Assembly: GCF_000003815.2 (NCBI RefSeq)
Contig: NC_049993.1
Coordinates: 13,741,526 to 13,805,525 of the forward strand
Reading direction: 5' to 3'
Length of the DNA stretch: 64,000 nucleotides
From: Branchiostoma floridae
Lineage: Eukaryota; Chordata; Leptocardii; Amphioxiformes; Branchiostomatidae
Shown: positions 43,738-56,183 of the stretch, piece by piece
How positions within the stretch are numbered: position 1 is the stretch's first letter
How the letters are laid out: every line of letters starts with the position of its first letter
Notes under the pieces: model-generated
What the model saw: only the letters and a program-made list of their open reading frames with translations
The model's database searches: none
Told to the model about the DNA's origin: nothing
Made by a program: the position numbers and the translations under genes

Positions 43738-46700
43738 ATGATGACTCCAGACTCCACCCAGTCCGACACCAAGGGTTCCACCAAAACCACTGTCAGTAAA
43801 CGGAAGAGTCCACCATCCAGCGGGGGTGATGGTAAAGCTGCACATGGCAGCAAACAGGCCGAGGCCAAGAAGAAACCAAAGGTGGCTACTAAAACAAAAA
43901 AACCCAAGGTATAACCTTGGTTTGTCTTTTTCTCCATAAGTTGAACTTGAAATATAATACTTGAGAGTCGAACTGGGTCCCAGTACAGAAAATTCAGGTA
44001 CAGGTTCGTATCAGGTCCAGAGGATCATGTCCTGGTCCAGACCTCAACATGGACCTAAATGCTTGTGAAAACTTGTGAACTGGCAATACTCAAAAGAATG
44101 GTCCATTTTGCTACAAAGGTATCCATTTGGTTAAGGTTAAAACCTCCTTGGTTTAGTGGAACTCCTCTTTACATCTCTCTTGTTATTTGTTTCTTACCTG
44201 TAACGTGTAAGCCCCAAGAAGTCATCTTTTGCTTTGTTGATAGTTATCATGTTTAACTTTTGTTCCTTGCCAGGTTAAGAAGAAGTCCAAGAAGAGTTCC
44301 TCTCCTCACACAGAAGACAGAGAGAGACTAGAGAATGATGAGGATGCAGAGTGGATGGATCTTAGCCTGGACCTGCAGTCAATTGGAGCTTATATAAAAA
44401 ACAGGTACTAGTCTTTCTAAGTAAAGACGTCTCTTTAATTGTTATTATTGTTATTGGGTCAGCCAATTACTCTTCTCTTCGCGGCCAGGGGCTGAAGTGT
44501 GAGGAGCTTACAATAGGCGGGGCTAAATCGCAAGGGTCTGGAGCAAGCTGCCATTTGGCGCTAACTCAGGTGATCTCAATACAACAGCAATTGCCCTGTG
44601 TGCAGCCAAAGGACTGTAGGTTTGGAACCACTGACACCAGGAAGGATCCTTGCTCTTTCAATAAGTGTGATGGGATCTTTAACATGCTCAAGGGAACTCC
44701 ATTTACCGTCCTGTCCAAGGGACAGACCTAATCGAACTAGTCACTCATTTTCACTTGTGTGAATTGAGTGAAGTGAAGAAAGTCATCTAAAGTGCCTTTA
44801 CCAAGGGTACAAGATCGGTGGCACATCAATGGAATCAAACCCAGAACCTCCGGGTCATGAATCGAACACCCTGCTGATTGTGGCACACAACCCTACATCA
44901 CCTCTCTTATGTTTCATATACCACCATGGTGGTTTGGTTTTTATTTCGAGATTTTACTGAAATATGTTCCCTTCCAGAGACCAGATGCTGGATGAGATGT
45001 TTAAGACAATTAAAGGAGAGAAGCTGAAATCCATGCTGCCTGAAGTCATGAAGGTTAGTACTACACGAATACTAATACATGTACCAGGAAATTGTCCATT
45101 CTAGTACGGACCCTTGGTCTCAAGACTAGATACATTCGATCCTGGCTAATGCTTAAAATTTTTCATGTCTGATATATACTGATGCTCTATTTGTATGAAT
45201 TTGACGTTGCCATTGAAAAATTGTTGTGCAAATCTTTTGGTAGAGTCCTACATTTAGTTATTTTTCACTGCTTGTATAAAAAAAGTGTAGACAGAAATTA
45301 TTCCTGGTAGAATTTCCCTGACTTGCAAAATAGAGAATAATTAGAGCCTTTAATGTTAAGAGTCACTGTTCAGTTTGGTTAGCATATACCTGCGCTAGGC
45401 CAAAGTATAATGTGTACTATTAGTACAAGCAGCTTTCCAATGTGTCTTGTCCTATCCTTTGTAGAAGTGCACATTGGAGGAGCTGCGGACTTTGTGTCTG
45501 GATCAGTTAGAAGTCATGTCCAAGAAGAGAATACAACACATACTAGCAGGTCAGTATAATTGTCATATCATACACAGACTAAGGGATAGAAGTGAAGGAA
45601 TGTTTGATATATATTCACCATTGTTTGTTTTGTAACTCAAGTAAAGGAGTTTCTATGATATTGGGATGCATTTTTGTATGATTTTGCATACTGTACAAGA
45701 GTATGTTGGATTGTGGTCAATCATGATAGAGGGTGCGTCAACATTGTCAAGGAAAATGACCAAAGACACAATAGCAAAGACACATGTTGCAGTTCCCATT
45801 ACCAAACTGTCCATTAAACTGCATAGCTGCAGTTTACATTTCAGTTAATAGGTGGCACTTCAAAGCTGTCAGAAAGCATTGCCCATTGTGACTCTGTGTT
45901 ATCATATGTTACAGGTGAGGAGATGACATCGTCCTCTGACACAGATGACACCACAGATGAGGACGACACCAGATGCAGCAAACGGGAGGCCAGCAGTAGC
46001 ATGTAAGGGACCTATAACTGTGATGATGGAATTCCAAAACTAATACTTTGCACAAGTTTAACATTTTCAGTAGAGAACTGAAAAAAAAGTCTACTGAAAG
46101 AAAAGAAAACATTGACAGTACTTTCCAGTGAAAGAAAATTAGGATAAGGATTAAAAAAGGCCTACATGTAAAATCCTTTCAACGCTTTTGGGATAAAACA
46201 GGAGTTAAAATCTGCAAAGTATGAACAAAAGATGATAGTGTACTTGTCTCTGTATTTATCCAAAATGTTGGGGAGGGAGGTGAAGAAATGATCCAAAATG
46301 AAATACAAGGAGGGATTTTTTTTGGTCATAAAAGAGCTTGGTTAATCATTAAGTTGTTAACAAGTGTGTTGGTGTAGTAAAAGGTAAAGGTAGTCCCATA
46401 GCCTATTTTGAGGCTGAAGGGACAGTGGGTTGGTATCCACTGTTAAAGGCATGGTATAGGAAGAGCCTGTCCCTCTCCTTCTATTGCCTTTTATCTCCCC
46501 AATCAGAGTCCGGTACTCATATTTACACCTTATGAAGTGAAGAAAGCTGTTTAAAGTGCGTATCCCAGGGATACAAGGTCTAGCCAGGAATGCCAGGAAT
46601 CGAACCCGTGATCTCTTGATCTCATGTCTGTTAGCAGAGCCACTGACACAATGTTAGTGTACATTATCATGCAAACATTATATAATGAACTATTTTCCAT

Positions 46701-47293
46701 TGTGTCTCCCCAGGCTGGAGAGTAGTGCAGTAGTAGACTCCACCTGTACTCCAACAGAGACCCAGGAGGACGTTGACCCCGGAGCAGCTGGAGAACTCTC
46801 CGGAGTCACCGCTAAGTCCTCCGGAGAAAACACTCCCGCGCTCAGCCTCAGTCCCGACCACAGCGAGCTCGACAACCTGTTCAGCGAAAACAAACATGAG
46901 AGAGGCAGCGTAAACATCGAAGAGGCTACGACAAGAGATGACAACAACAAAACAGCAACTGCGGATCAACAATATCCTTCTAACGCCGAAGAAACTTCTG
47001 ACAGACTAGAATTGAAAGTTCAACCAGACAATGACATAGCAGACTGTGAGGGTACTGAAAACATGCAGGATGACATAGACAAAACTGTTAACAGTATTAT
47101 TGGAAGCAGTAGTGTAGACCAGCCCAAACCGCCCGCACCACAAGTGACGACAGAGGGCGGAGACGATGATGTTACCGTGCCAACCAAGACGCAGATGGAG
47201 ATCCTAGAGTTGGAGCTGAGAGCCCGGGCCATCAAGGCCCTCATGAAACAACAGGAGCAGAGAGAAAGAGCTGACCCCGACGCTACATCATAA
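43738..47293 (+). CDS. CAAP1: CAAP1-like caspase activity and apoptosis inhibitor
   Basis: Exons are 43738-43908, 44274-44404, 44978-45053, 45465-45549, 45915-46002 and 46714-47293, all with consensus splice sites and matching phases, for 376 residues (human CAAP1 about 360). The N-terminal third is Lys/Ser-rich and probably disordered and nuclear. The central conserved block (about 75-155) includes DLSLDLQSIGAYI, RDQMLDEMF, KSMLPEVMKKCTLEELRTL and KKRIQHIL. An acidic Ser/Asp/Thr stretch and a long low-complexity region follow. The tail ends in a helix with EILELELRARAIKALMK (about 346-362), which I recognise from CAAP1. Human CAAP1 is reported to dampen caspase-10-linked apoptosis; activity here is inferred. 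The start is the first of two adjacent ATGs in a CCCACC context, 31 bp after the acceptor. Confidence 0.82.
44540..44900 (-). mobile_element. tRNA-derived SINE in a CAAP1 intron
   Basis: It contains AGTGTGATGGGATCTTTAAC, CCGTCCTGTCCAAGGGACAG, ACTCATTTTCAC, AAAGTGCCTTTACCA and a head with GGAATCAAACCCAGAACC (B-box-like on the minus strand). The layout is the same as at 3020-3480. Confidence 0.65.
46380..46650 (-). mobile_element. tRNA-derived SINE in a CAAP1 intron
   Basis: GAAGTGAAGAAAGCTGTTTA, AAAGTGCGTATCCCAGGGAT and CCAGGAATCGAACCCGTGA (minus-strand B box GGGTTCGATTCC) are followed by a tRNA-like head. It ends about 60 bp before the last CAAP1 exon. Confidence 0.7.
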
Positions 47294-48400
47294 AGGCAAC
47301 ATGTCTAAACACATTGTATACAGAATGTGCAGACTTGTTTAGAAGTGTTTCAGAGTTTCTAGCAACTTTGAACTTTATTCTTTGCTTTCAGAAAAGATAC
47401 ATTTTTTGTATGTCCATAGCAACGTAACCAAATATAGAGTGTAACAACCACAATGATAAAAGGAAACAATATGAGAAACAGTCACCGTCAACTAAATGAC
47501 AGAAGCCTCGCCGACTGCTGCCTCTGTCAGGAATCCAGTCAAATACTGGATGCTAACTACTACAGTAACTATATACTACTACAGTAACTACTACTACTAT
47601 CGGAATCTTGCATGTGACCATTGATCACTTTAAGTCTGATAGAGGAAACGTTCTAGAGTCAGATTCTAACAGATTCTAATAGTAGCGGAAAGGTGGTGTA
47701 GAGTACGTTGTTTGAAATAATTTTCATGATAAAGTAAGATGTTGTATAATCGTAAATGGTATTACATAAAAGGGCCAGATATTTCTGAAAGGCATTGAAT
47801 GAACATGTACATGCAGCACCATACAATGTGCACTGTACAATGTGCATGTGTGTCTAATTTTGTGGACAACTGCAATACTCAAGGGTCTGTTGTCATTGAG
47901 GCAGTGATTATAAGATACATGTATTCTCTCTTTCATGTTCTTTGGCTGTAAAGTGTGAGTGACTTTACACTTGTTCAAGTGGTACAATACATTTTGGTTC
48001 TTGTTGTCAGTTGGTGGTCTTGTCTATGATATTGTCATATGAAAATATCCTATTGTCATGGGGAAATCTTTTTTTTTCTGGAGAGGGTTTTTAAGTTACA
48101 AGTTACAAAGTAAAGGAAAAAAAAAACTTAAACTAAAATTTAACCAAGCAGCAACACGAGATATCAAATACAAAAGTTCAAACCAATTAGAAATTTTGTA
48201 ACAAGATTATGTTGTCTAACAACAAGCTATTATAAATGCTTTTCAAATTTTTTTCTCTCCCTGCTAAACCTAATAACTACTGAATTAGTGTTCTTTTGGA
48301 TATGCCTCCTGATATCTTTCTTACTCAACATATTGAATTAATATTTGATTTACACATATATATGCGGCTTTTTTTGCCATATGCAGAAATAAATCTATAT
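47294..48400 (+). other. probable CAAP1 3' UTR
   Basis: No ORF is seen. The first clear AATAAA is at 48388-48393. A short ACTACTACAGTAACT duplication lies at about 47546-47595. Confidence 0.4.
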
Positions 48401-49640
48401 GAAGCAAGGTGTAATTTTGATCTAAATTGAAGAAAATTGAATTGATACAGTACTTGATAGCCCAAAAGTCCTATGCATGCAGTCTAAAACAAAACATCTA
48501 TTCTAGCAAAGGGCAAGATCCAGTGGTTAATATGCTGAAACAGTCAAGTTAGTATTATTATAGACTATTTGGCAGTTGATATTAAAGGCATATGTGCATG
48601 TAGCAAATAGACATCACAGGAAAGAATAGTATGTATCATACTATAATTAAAACCATTGAGCTAGAAAGTATCGTAGATTGGGGTATCCAATACCATTAGG
48701 TGTACAGTGAATGTTTGATAATGCCTATATAAGAGACTTTTTGAGGGTCTGGCAGAGTTAGTCAAATTTGGTTGGTGCTGCTATGTGGCTGCTGTTGAGT
48801 TAGGCAGAATTCAACTTTCATCATTCTGATTTAGTTGTTGAGCATGATTCCTGTGTTTCTTGTGGACAAACGTTTTGGTATGGCTACACTTAAATCATTT
48901 GGTTATGTTAGAATTAATGTAAGCAAAATTTGCTCTAGAAACTGAGTGAGAACGGAGCTAAATGTCACCACTCTGCTGTTGATATCAGGCTGTTGAGAGG
49001 TGTATATTGTGATGGAGGGCTTGCGTATGCAAATTTATTCTGGTCAGCACTCCTGCTGGATTGCTTATGCTATTGCCAGCCGATGCAATCAGCAAGTGTA
49101 TATAGGTGGTTACCGCAAAACAATTTGGCCGAAAGGCTGTTATAGATGTACCGACATTGCAGACACGGAGCACGCATGTCGATTCTGCCCCCGTGGGCCC
49201 GCGCCAGCAGACTCCCGACTGGGCGAAAACCGCCGACCCACGCCGAAAAATACATCACAGAGTTGGAATTTGTGAAACTCAGCATATTTTCAATCACTGC
49301 TGTGCCGTAGATATAACTGACCTCTCTGCATCCGTGCACAGATGGTTTCGATTGTATTAAGCAAAGAGGTTTCCATGTCCGGTCAACAACAGACCGCTGC
49401 CCCGTGCCAGACAGTCCATTCTTTAAATGGTGCACGATTTGCCCAACCCAGACAGTTTATTACAAAGCAATCTTGTTGGAAGCCTGTTCTAGGATGCCAG
49501 CAATCCTCCCCACCAGAGATAATGGCCCGGTTCAACAGTTCACGGGACAGTGATCTCTTTATGTACGACTTTGGACGCATTCCAGACAACATGACGGAAT
49601 TGTTCTTTTTGGTTTTAATGGTTTATCTGTAGATGTTATG
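48400..49640. other. intergenic, no gene seen
   Basis: AT-rich to 48.9 kb, then a more balanced stretch with several short open frames and no recognised domains, conserved splice pattern or repeats. Confidence 0.4.
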
Positions 49641-52600
49641 TCCAAAACGCCGGGTTAATTTCAAACATGGCTTTTGTAGGTGTTACTGTGGTGTGTTCGG
49701 AATGGAGGTCCATCGTGTGTGTTTGCAAAAGGGAGGCCTGGGGCCGAGCGGTTCCCCATTGGCACCTGTGCGGGCCTCCCAAATGCACTGATGGAATTTG
49801 CTGAGGTGGAAAGGATGTGATTGATGTGTTCAATTTCCAGCCTTCACGGTCGCCGCCCAATGACAGAATTTGTGCGCGGACGCGGGGGCCCGCCAGTCGA
49901 GCCCACATTCCCCCGGTGACGTACGCTGCCGCTTCCATTCCATTTGTTTGGCATTAGGCTGATGCCCAACTCCCCGCGGCCCTCGCAAAAGGCTAGAGGT
50001 TCGGGAATCATCCAAGATCAACATGGAAATGCCTGCTAGCAGCGATACAGATTAGACTTGCGCAATTTTGTAACTCAGTCACGCAGAACGGGAGCGGCGA
50101 GAAATTGTGGGTCTGCGTACTAATGAACACCACGCACATTCTCCCACAACTCGCCATTTTTTAGGCGTAGCGCATATTACACCCAGACCTCAGGTGCTAG
50201 ATTGGATGATTGGACCATAAAGCAGTTGAGCGCTCGAATGACGTGACAGCATGCATGACTGGACCATTGGACGTACATAGTCTACAGCCCAAATTTAATG
50301 GGAAGAAAATGTGATATTAATAATTCCTAGAAGGACTATCCCACCGTCAAGGTCTGTATTGTAAATGTGCAGCTTCCTTCGTAAAAGAAAATTGGAGGTC
50401 TGGTATCGTTGTCATAGATTGACAGCTCTAATCTCTGATTGGTCAGAATTCCTGCGCTTATCCTGTCTGTCCAATGGCATTAGCTGGATGAAGTCGATGC
50501 TGTTGCCGCTGTAATAGCCCCCTGTGGTGTAATAGACGTGCTGTCCCGTATTTTTCACAGGGAAGAAGGTGTGCCAAATGTGATTCATGTGGTATCTTGG
50601 GAAGACATTATGTTGTAATTAAAGCTGCACCGGTGCTTTTGAGACACTGATACGTAATTCGAGAAGGAGAAAAGCACCAGTCTGCGTCCCAATACATCAA
50701 GTAGTCCAAATTACAATGTTCAAGCCCCTGTCAGATTAATCGTGTGAAAGCTGACTTGCTGCAAATACGATGCGCCCATAATTGCTGTGGAGGAATGCGT
50801 CGTCTGGCTGGGCATCTGCGTCACCGTTTTCAAAGACGTGTTCGGCTTCACACGTGTAACCAAAATGGCGAGGGTTTGAGCAAAATGGCTGTCCACATAT
50901 GGATGAATGGATAGGAGGGTCTCAAGGCAAAATGGCATGACTGCAGATCTAGAATCAAGATTTCTTTCTTGAAACCTCTTGAGACACTCGTCCTTGAGGT
51001 CCAGCCTTCACATTTTATTCAGAATCTAACTGCAGGGCATTAAGACAACAGGCCGGCAACCATCTTAGATTTTTTGTTATCATTTATGTACGAGCGTTTT
51101 ATTTCTCTCTCTCTATGTTAACACATTTCACAACCAAGCCCCTTGATATTTCCTCTAAAATCAATTTATAGATCAGATTGTATACAATGTAGAACTAAAT
51201 CCAATCTGTTGTAGTTTTTGCGTCCACGTCGGTGGAAAGGGAGAGGGAAGAAAAGCGGATCTGCCCCGCGTCTGCGGAGCGGCCATCTCTTTCTCGCAAA
51301 TGGGGCCATCTCCAAAATGGAGGCTCTTTATTTATTCATGTGGTTGTGTCTGCATTCGCTTATCTCCCATCTGGATTGATGTCAGCCCTGCCATGATGTT
51401 AAGTGCGCGAGAATAAATCAGGTTTTCTTATCGGCATTTTTCCCAGGCATCCTGTTGGGGGCGGCGTTGTTTGCAGTGATAATTAATGCAGGAGCGGCGT
51501 TGTTCATGGCACTGCCAAGGGGAGATAGGCCTTGCTGGGTGCTGATTCAGTGCAAGCTACCATTTCATGCCGCGCACCCGGAAGGGGGAGGCATCGCAGG
51601 CAATCTCACTAATTTCTACCCGCTCGGAGAGTGATGTCGGGCCTATATTGCCAGGCAACGTTGACGTCAGTCATTCTATCACAGGAACCTTTTAGGATCG
51701 CCTCCATTCCATTTCCGTCACACCTTCTTCTCTCTCAGCGTTTCTTGCGCCATGATTGATGTCGGGGAAAACTTTCGCTCCGCACTTTTGTTTCCTTTGT
51801 TTCAGACTATTGATCTATCATGTAGATTTATGGGGGAAAGACGCTGCGCATATGATATCATTAGACAAAGCTTGTTGCGTAGGAGTGTGTCGTACTTGTT
51901 TGTCTCGAGGCTAGATATTGGCCGTGCTCCAAGAAAAATAGCGTGCCATTTCGTTGTCTACAAAATAGTGCATTCAAAGCCTCCTGGCCCCCCTGTACCA
52001 GACAGAAGGCCCCCGCTTTTACAGTGATGGATCGCTATGGAGGGTTTGGGAGTCGTTACGTATTCAAATGGTGCGGCCACACGGGCATGACTTTCCTGGT
52101 GTTTAATGCATGTCCTGATGCACCTGCGACCCCTGATCGCCTCATTAGCATCCCGCTGAATTTATTGCATCCTGGTGGCGTAAGCGCAGTGCGCACGATG
52201 CCCAAACATGGTCATACGCAGGGGTAGGCATTGACGTTGTAGGGCCTTCTAGGCTGAATGGGAAATGAAGGGATTCGGGGATGTCTGATAGCACTGATGA
52301 TCAAACGATAACAACCCAACCAGTCAGTGTCAAACTATCGGAATTTTCTGAAGGAGGATTTTGTCAGGGACATGGCAGCAAAGAGCACAGGAATGCCAAA
52401 TGAGTTCCATTTCCAGGAATCGTCATCTAGACCCGTTATCTCGTCTTCCCAGACGTCCCATCTCAGAAACGATGGCGAAGGGCCGCGAAAAGCGTTTCTC
52501 GCTCCCGATCAAGGGTGATTCATCCTCCAGATAAAAGTTTCCCAGCCCAGTAAAGGAATCCTTTGATGTATATTATCTGACAGGAAAATCTCCCCACATT

Positions 52601-53100
52601 GTGTGATTTAAGCAGCTCACTTTGTAGTTGGGCCGTAAGATTTACAGGGTATAACTGGAATGGGGGGGATATCGAGGAATTTTGCGGAATTTCGAAAGGG
52701 AATGTAATAGCTGGGGCCTCAGCTGCGTTCGTTGACAGTGCAATTTCATCGCTGATTTGATTAACTCAGCCGACATGGGATCGTCAGACAGACAGGTTGA
52801 CAGATGGGCTACACTTGCACCCCCAGGCCTGCATTATTCAAATGGCACCACATGACTTCTCTCGCTTTATTGGGTGGGGCCCTGAAGAGGGCGATGTTTG
52901 ATGCGGAGTTGTTTTCACCGCACCTACTGCTGTGTAAGAGAAGCTGAACTTCACATGAAATCTGAGTCTCATTTTTTGGTAGAGCATTACATGAAATTCC
53001 TTCACACCTGGCTGAAAGTGAGCAAAATGGCTGCCAAGAGATCACAATATTCTGAGTCCTCAGCTGTGAAAACAGCACCACATTTGCATCCCATCCGATA
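49640..53100. promoter_or_regulatory. GC-richer non-coding islands, putative cis-regulatory cluster
   Basis: The composition differs from the flanking AT-rich DNA, and no frame looks coding. Visible sites include TGATTGAT (PBX/HOX-like) at 49818 and 51753, GGATTGATGTC at 51373, and TGACGTCA (CRE) at 51662-51669. The enhancer role is inferred from composition and motif density only. Confidence 0.4.
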
Positions 53101-55570
53101 AATTCTCACCACCATGATTGCATTCTGTCCGGTAAATTCTGTCACCATTCAAAATTAGGGCAGTTCTCTGATATTGAAATGAAATCATATTTTATGCAGT
53201 ATGAAACAAGCTAAGCCATAAGATGTATATTTGATACGCATCCCATAAAATGTATGTTTGATGCATATATGGGCTGTATCCAAGATGGAGGCATGTGGAG
53301 TATTTTTACTCAAGATATGGATAGAATGATCACAGATCTTCACATGCGCTTCTTCAATTTATGTCTTGAGATAACAAGACTACATCAAACAACGTCAAGA
53401 TAGCTTAAAGAAACATTCCCCAAACTACTGCATCACCCAACCCTTTAACAGCCCCTTTTCTCGTTTTGCGTAACGGCTTTAACCTTATTAGGTGTAGACT
53501 AATTCCTAATCTCGTTGCCAAATCTCTCCATGTCTGTTTCACCAAGTTGGGACTCGGAAAGTTCTGTTGGCAAAGTTTGACATTGAACAAGACAGGAACA
53601 TTTCTAGCAGACGGCGGTACAAGATGAAAGGACCATCGTAAACTGTACCACTATTGATTTATCTGATTTGCCCTTCGGTAACAGCGGATCCGAATATCAG
53701 TATGGGTAGTGATGAGACATACAACAAAGATCTTTTGTAAGATTCAGGACGTAAATATGGAAGTATGGACTTTACCGTTGGGTTTTACAATGTTGTGGCA
53801 AAAGGATGCCTGCGGGCGACATGTCTGTTTTTGACGAACGCATCTTTCATTTGTCATGGCTTCTCGCCAATGCTGTAATTGGATCAGGCTGGATGGGACG
53901 ATACATCAGCCATATTTTGTGTCAGTCCGCCACAGGCACTGATCGAACATGTAAACAGGAAAAGTGTCTGGGAAGGTTAGGCGGGGAATATCCCTCATTC
54001 GGGAAGTTCCTTTAGAAAGCCGCCCTAATACAAAATTAGAGTTTGAGGAAGATTTCAACAATGGAAGCAAGCTAAATTTGACATGCTCAAATTCACTCAT
54101 TTTGCCAGCTATAAGACAATAATATATTTGAGTTTTTCAGCCATATTGACTGTAAGGATGACACGTTTGTGTCTTTTTCATTTCTTGCATATAGTACAGG
54201 CAATTATTACAATTTATCTTGCGTTGTTCCCTAAATATTCATTCAAATGCTGGTGCAGGCATGTCTATTGTTGATTAATTTGCCAACAGGTAAGATTATT
54301 ACCTTTGCAGTTTTTGATATAACACCTTAAAATGTTTCAGAGGCAGTAGTTTAACAGCTGATGAAAGTTCAGCACCAATGACAAGAACTATTGCTTGGTT
54401 GGAAAATCAACTTCAAATCAGCCCTGTCAAAATTCTATCAAAGTATCTCATTGTATCTAAATTTACAACCTGAAGTGTCTTCCTCACAGCTAATTTACAA
54501 CAATTACTCCATATTCTGGGCTAGGTGTCCTTCAATTTGTTAAAACCATAGGGTGTTCCTGTTGTTTTAAGTTTCAAACATGACTTGAAAAGTAACTTGT
54601 ACTTTGTAAACTTTCTCAGCCAAGCCGCCACTGATGTGAACTGCATGGGCTTCAGTAGCATACTGAAGTCCATAGTTTACCTTTATATTTGTGCCTATAG
54701 GGTCTGGTCATTATATAGTATCACTGTAATCAGAGGGAACCAAACCAATTTTGGTTTCAAATACTGACAGATTGGCCAGGATTTGAACCCCAATATTTGT
54801 ATTCCAGAAGAAAAATTGCTTCCTACTAACTCCTAAACCCTACATCCTGCTGTTCCAAGAAGCACATGCCATTAGATGCTGACATTCTATAAGTTTTGAA
54901 CCCCCAGGCAGTCACTATTATGTTTCTTTTCTCCCATATCCTTTGATATTACACTAAGCCTGATGTTTCATTATTTCCCCTGATACCTCCCTGTCTCACA
55001 ACTAGTACACAGCTGGTGATTTGTTGTCTTGTTTACTATCAGAACATCGCAGCAAAAAGGTCATATGAAAGGTAAAAATGTCACATCCCTTTCTTCTCTT
55101 CATCATCTACATATGTTTACTGACAAAGAAATGGTAGCAATTTTGTAGCTTTTTTTTCCTAACGGTTTGTCTTGCCAGTGAAGACATGCGGTATGTGTGA
55201 TACCACTCTAGGGACGCTTTCTTCTTCTAAGGCATCTTGAGAGGGATTAAGCAAAGGGGCTATATGTCTTCTAGAAGGTAATGAGCCTTCATTGTTTGAT
55301 GACTTCGAGCTCTTGGGTTATTACGTGAAACTGAAGTTTGACATTTTTCTCATTACTGGAATGTCAGTAATCTATGGAGCTATCCGATCCCTCATTTCTA
55401 TCCATTTCTTGGAGAATAGATCATGTTTGTTTTGCCTCTTGTGATAATGTCACATTCATCATTGCCGGGAAAAGTTAGTGGCAAAAGAGTCAACAACAGA
55501 ATATGTCCTTGATTTTGAGTTACATAAGCTTAAACATTGTAATGCTAGTCTTTTTGTTGTGGTATAACAA
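53100..55570. other. intergenic, no gene seen
   Basis: AT-rich. The one recognisable item is a SINE-head remnant at about 54768-54860. Confidence 0.4.
54768..54860 (-). mobile_element. degraded tRNA-derived SINE head
   Basis: GGCCAGGATTTGAACCCCAA is B-box-like on the minus strand and is followed by a CTAACTCCTAAACCCTA stretch in the A-box position. Confidence 0.4.
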
Positions 55571-55589
55571 CAAATGAAAGTTCAGCACC

Positions 55590-55915
55590 AGGGACAGACA
55601 CAACTATTGCTCTGTTTCTGCTTTTGTCTCCTTGTTTCTATTTCTTCCTCTGTGAGTGTTTCTATCCCTGTGTCTGCCTCTCTCTGTCTCTTTGTGTCTC
55701 TGTTTCTGCATCCCTCTATCTCTGTGTCTCTTTCTCTGTTTCTGCCTGTCCCACTGTATCTTTCTCTCTCGCTCTCTTTCTCTCTGTCTGTTTCTGCATC
55801 TGTCTCACTGTCTCACTGTCTTTTCCAGTCTCACTCTGTGTCTCTTTCTCTGTTTCTGTCTCTCTGTTTCTACCTCTCTCTGTTTCCCTATGTCTCTCTC
55901 TGTCTCTTATTGTTT
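55590..55915. repeat. TCTCTG/TTTCTG polypyrimidine simple-sequence tract
   Basis: About 325 bp of irregular TCTCTGT and TTTCTG units. The long open frames through it (Leu/Ser/Val/Cys-rich) follow from the simple sequence and are not genes. Confidence 0.95.
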
Positions 55916-56083
55916 TGTAATACTGGTTTCTTCTCCAACATCCCACCCCCACCCCCTTTTTACCCTCTGGAAAATGTGAATATCCTCAATACCGTAGCTA
56001 AACCACAAAAATTGGCTTGTAGTCTGCAAATGTCATGTAATAGTCATAATCAGAGTTGGTTGTGAAGTACAGCAAAGTGATGT

Positions 56084-56183
56084 NNNNNNNNNNNNNNNNN
56101 NNNNNNNNNNNNNNNNNNNNNNNNNNNNNNNNNNNNNNNNNNNNNNNNNNNNNNNNNNNNNNNNNNNNNNNNNNNNNNNNNNN
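56084..56183. other. assembly gap (100 N)
   Basis: Exactly 100 N, with AT-rich sequence on both sides. Confidence 0.99.

Noticed and set aside
49000-49632. Several overlapping 60-120 residue open frames on both strands at the edge of a GC-richer island
   Set aside because: No frame stands out, no domain is recognised, and neighbouring sequence looks regulatory rather than coding.
55574-56065. 163-residue Leu/Ser/Cys-rich open frame that looks like a membrane protein
   Set aside because: It is a translation of a TCTCTG/TTTCTG simple-sequence tract, open in several frames, and includes no splice or start context.
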